This document shows, one piece after another, positions 60,518-64,000 of a DNA stretch of 64,000 nt. Position numbers and translations under genes: made by a program. Within the stretch, counting starts at the first letter, position 1, and the number at the start of each line of letters is the position of its first letter. The stretch comes from Amaurobius ferox. Its lineage: Eukaryota > Arthropoda > Arachnida > Araneae > Amaurobiidae. The DNA lies in contig OX578134.1 of NCBI GenBank assembly GCA_951213105.1, positions 142,894,450 through 142,958,449 on the forward strand, read 5' to 3'. Under the pieces are notes generated by a model. The model was not told the origin of the DNA and ran no database searches. It worked only from the letters and a program-made list of their open reading frames with translations.

Positions 60518-62540
60518 GTCATTAAATAACTGGTTTTGGGACTTAGCTTCTTCTGCCAGCTTCAGGAACCGGAATTTGTCCAAATTTGTAGACTTCGGGT
60601 TTCACTGAAGTAAGATAATTTCAACCCCTATTAGCTTATTACAGTCACGCAGTAGACGCACTAGCCTTTTTTAGTTTCTGAAGCCTGGATGCTTATTCCA
60701 ATTTTTTTAGTTCATTTATTTATTTATTTATTAATTGGAGGTTAATTTGAGTTGTTTTTCTAGTTCAGGGATTTCAGAACGACGAACTGAATAGGGATTT
60801 AGTAGATTTGTTTTTATCACGTATGTGTTTAGGAAGCATTTTGAAACTTTTCAATTTCGGGTTTTTTGACACCCTAAAATCCCTTTCTTTAAATATGCCC
60901 CTGTCATACATATATTTACAGTGTTCTCTTCCGGCATTTTTTGATAATGGGTAAAGTGGAAAAGTTGCGGGTTGGGCAAACTTGAGGGCAGAAAAAAAAA
61001 ATTATGCCAACTCAGGGGGCGCAGCAGCTGCATTTATTGAAATCCAAGTAAATAACATTAACATTTTGTATGTTAATCATTCTCTTCTTTGATGACCAAT
61101 TAGCTTCTATCTATTTTAAATTACTTATATAACTACACATAATATATTTACGTATTCATTTGCACACAAAACGCCATGGTGACTTGCGCCATTGTTTATA
61201 AATTATCGTTTTTGCACCTCTAGGATGGGACTATTTAAGAAAATAATTAGAATACTTTCAGTGATCTCTTGTTTTTTTCAATCAAAATCTGGAATTCGAG
61301 TTCTTTGAGGAGAAAACAATAATTCCTTTGAGGTAATAGTAATAGTATTAAAAAGTTGTAATCCCTATTCTAATATAATTTCATTTAAACATTTCTACCT
61401 TCTTAATAATCTGGTTTTATTTACACATAAAAGAACACCTGATCATCAGATGAATTTTTTACTCAGACGAATATTGATAAAAATAAAACTATTCAAATCT
61501 TAAAGACACAATTTTTAAAAGATACTTAAGAGCTAGAATATTCATTTCAAACTACAACTGAAAGGGAATAAATTTGCCAGCTTCAAATTAGTAATATATT
61601 TTTAATTTTGGTTTTGTGTTTCAATTTACAGAAATGGTTTATTCATATTCACGGAATTCACATTCTTTAGTTTTCTATTTAAAAATTGCATACATATTTA
61701 AAGAAAGAAGAGTAAGTATTTAATTGATTTAAAATACTAATTTTAATTAACAATTAATGTGCAATGTAAATGTTATAATTATTAATTGATAATTTTTATG
61801 TTCCAGAAGATTTATTTCATCCGAAAATTTCTTAATAAGCACGTGAAACGGAATTATTATTAATAGTGCTTAGAGTTCTCACAATATATCCATGGTTTAA
61901 AAAAAAATTGGATTTTACCAGAAAAATATTAAGAGATTACAATATAATTGGATGAATTTTTATTTAATTTCTTGTTTCTAAGATTTTACTGCAGATTTTA
62001 CAATAAATTGAGAAAAAAAAAATAATGTAGTCTTTTAAATCCCGGTCAGTGCTTTAAAAAGAGTTGTTAAACTATTGCTTCTCGAAGATTTCATTTTTTG
62101 TTTCTATACTTAAAACATTTATTTGAAGTTAATTATTCAAACAGAAATATTAAAATATATATATATATATTATTGAAGCCTTGTGTCTTTGTAATAATAT
62201 TTTACTTCTGCGTTTAAAATTGTATTGAAAGTTTTTCTGAAACATAAATATTCAAAGTTATTAGAGAGTATTTTAATTCAAAGTACACCACGGTAGATGC
62301 GGATATTGGTCAGGCCGTTTATAATTTTATTTATTACTCTTTCTCTTATAAGAAATTATACGACTTTGACTAGGTTGACATAATTTAATAAATATTCTCT
62401 CTAACATGGATCTATCCATATATATATTCTGCGCACATATGTATATTCTGCGAAACAGTCGTCAATGGGTATTATCATAATTTGAAGACCTTAATTCAAT
62501 AAATAATTTAAGTTGATTTCAGATTTTAAAATCACTTTTA
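60518..62540. other. AT-rich stretch, nothing recognised
   Basis: It holds a short (TA)n near 62156-62171 and chance frames only. Confidence 0.35.
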
Positions 62541-63307
62541 CTTTCCCTGCAATACATGGTAATGTATAGGGAAAGTATTGGAATCATGCCGAAAATCACA
62601 ACTCGAGTTTTCGACGGATCTACACGTTTCGAGACCTCTAGAATACGAAAAAACCATTTTTAGCGTGACGTATGTGTGTGTGTCTGTCTGTGTGTCTGTC
62701 TGTCTGTCTGTCTGTCTGTGCAGATTTTGTATCCACTCTAACTAAAAAACTAATGGACCGAATTTCACAAAATTTTGTAGGTAAGTCACTTGTGGGCAGG
62801 GCTGGTGCTGATTAGTTTTGGGTACGATTCGGAATAAAAAAACCCGCCTTTTTTTGCGAAATGGCCCGCAAAAGCTTGTATCCACTCTAGCTGAAAAACT
62901 AATGAACCGAATTTCACAAAATTCGGTAGATAAGTCACTTATAGGTCACCCTGGTGCTGATTAGATTTTGGTACGATTCAAAAAATAATAACCTGCCTTT
63001 TTTTGTAGAATGGCCCGCAAAAATTTCCAAAATCTAAACTAAAGAGCTACGTATGCTCAAATATATCCATTAAATGCTTGTTTAGTGCGTAACTTTTAAC
63101 GAAGAAAAGAATAAGATCAACCCCATTACACTAGGACTAGCCGTTCTCGAGATATATTAGTTTTTGTCGTATTTTTCCACCCCACCTTTGAAAATAAGTC
63201 CAGTTTTCAAATGAGAACGAAAATTGAATTAAAAGTGAATTACATTTAATTGAAATAAATAGAACGTGGATATAAGTCTGCAGGGAAAGTCATGTGCTGC
63301 CCACATC
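62541..63307 (+). repeat. 767-bp tandem repeat, unit 1
   Basis: Starts CTTTCCCTGCAATACATGG, then GGAAAGTATTGGAATCATGC, ACTCGAGTTTTCGACGGATC, a (TGTC)n tract, and TTTTGTATCCACTCTAACTA. It contains an internal repeat: the ATCCACTCTA.CTGAAAAACTA and GGTGCTGATTAG.TTTTGGTACGATTC block appears twice per unit. Confidence 0.93.
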
Positions 63308-64000
63308 AGATTTTTTACTTTTCCTGCAATACATGGTAACGTATAGGGAAAGTATTGGAATCATGCCGAAAATCACAACTCGAGTTTTCGACGGATCTAC
63401 ACGTTTCGAGACCTCTAGAATACGTAAAAACTATTTTTATCGTGTCGTCTGTGTGTGTGTCTGTGTGTCTGTCTGTGTGTCTATGTGTCTGTGTGTCTGT
63501 GTGTCTGTCTGTCTGTCTGTGCAGATTTTGTATCCACTCTAACTAAAAAACTAATGGACTGAATTTCATAAAATTTGGCAGGTAAGTTACTTGTGAGTGA
63601 GTCTGGTGCTGATTAGTTTTGGGTACGATTCGGAATAAAAGAACCCGCCTTTTTTTGCGAAATGGCCCGCAAAAACTTTTATCCACTCTAACTGAAAAAC
63701 TGATGGACCGAATTTCACAAAATTCGGTAGATGAGTCACTTGTAGGTTACCTTGGTGCTGATTAGATTTTGGTATGATTCGGAAAAAAATGACCTGCCTT
63801 ATTTTGCAAAATGTCCTGCAAAAATCATCCAAATCTAAACTAAAGAACTGGGTATACTCAAATATATCCATTAAATGCTGATTTAATACGTAATTTTTAA
63901 CGACGAAAAGAATAAGACCAACCCCATTACACTAGGACTAGCCGTTCTCGAGATATTTTAGTTTTCGTACTTTCCCTACGCCACCTTTGAAAATAAGCCC
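63308..64000 (+). repeat. 767-bp tandem repeat, unit 2 (cut by window end)
   Basis: Same order and over 90% alike by eye. The open frames across the TGTC tract and on the minus strand at 63587-63871 are repeat artefacts. A third, diverged copy lies at 10082-10330. Confidence 0.93.

Overview
The window reads as AT-rich, intron-dominated nuclear DNA of an arthropod, most likely an arachnid (spider-like repeat style; this is an inference from the repeats and intron sizes, not a species call). There is no bacterial-style gene organisation. Nearly all long open frames are shadows of (TA)n microsatellites or decayed transposons.

One host gene can be supported. Five short blocks on the minus strand (51188-50956, 35608-35551, 32695-32629, 28747-28626, 1638-1526) each have a consensus 3' splice site before them and a GT donor after them. 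Their codon phases join exactly in that order. The joined reading frame is acidic, Tyr/Pro-rich and has no membrane segment, like the cytoplasmic tail of a cell-surface receptor. A Dscam-type adhesion receptor is one guess, not proven. Almost everything else in 1.5-51 kb would then be introns filled with mobile elements; upstream exons would lie beyond 64000 and downstream ones before 1.

Layout: 1-4 kb, a gene exon, a decayed LINE reverse transcriptase with its active-site region duplicated, and a TA-flanked MITE packed with TGACGT motifs. 4.2-5.2 kb, a palindromic MITE, an LTR-like element with tRNA-like terminal repeats, and a tRNA-headed SINE. 6-7 kb, long (TA)n tracts and a foldback. 11-12.4 kb, a dead Tc1-like transposon. 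14.36-17.07 kb, a piggyBac element with TTAA target duplication, an internal array of eight 158-bp repeats, a 200-N assembly gap and a frameshifted C-terminal transposase. 17.9-19.4 kb, a second tRNA-like-terminal-repeat element split by an 839-bp solo LTR. 19.6-28.2 kb, Tc1 remnant, foldbacks and tandem repeats. 28.6-35.6 kb, three exons plus two MITEs, one carrying an 88-bp near-perfect hairpin. 36-51 kb, dispersed repeats, a Jockey-like LINE fragment, an LTR-like block, a degenerate reverse transcriptase and the largest exon. 51-64 kb, a LINE RNase H fragment, a 1.43-kb tandem duplication whose breakpoint lies in a hAT-like element, and a 767-bp tandem repeat running off the end.

The most unusual item is the pair of elements at 4477-4880 and 17914-19429. 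They are non-coding, bounded by short TG...CA repeats that contain a tRNA-like Pol III promoter region, and one has a tRNA-Lys-type primer-binding site directly after its left repeat.
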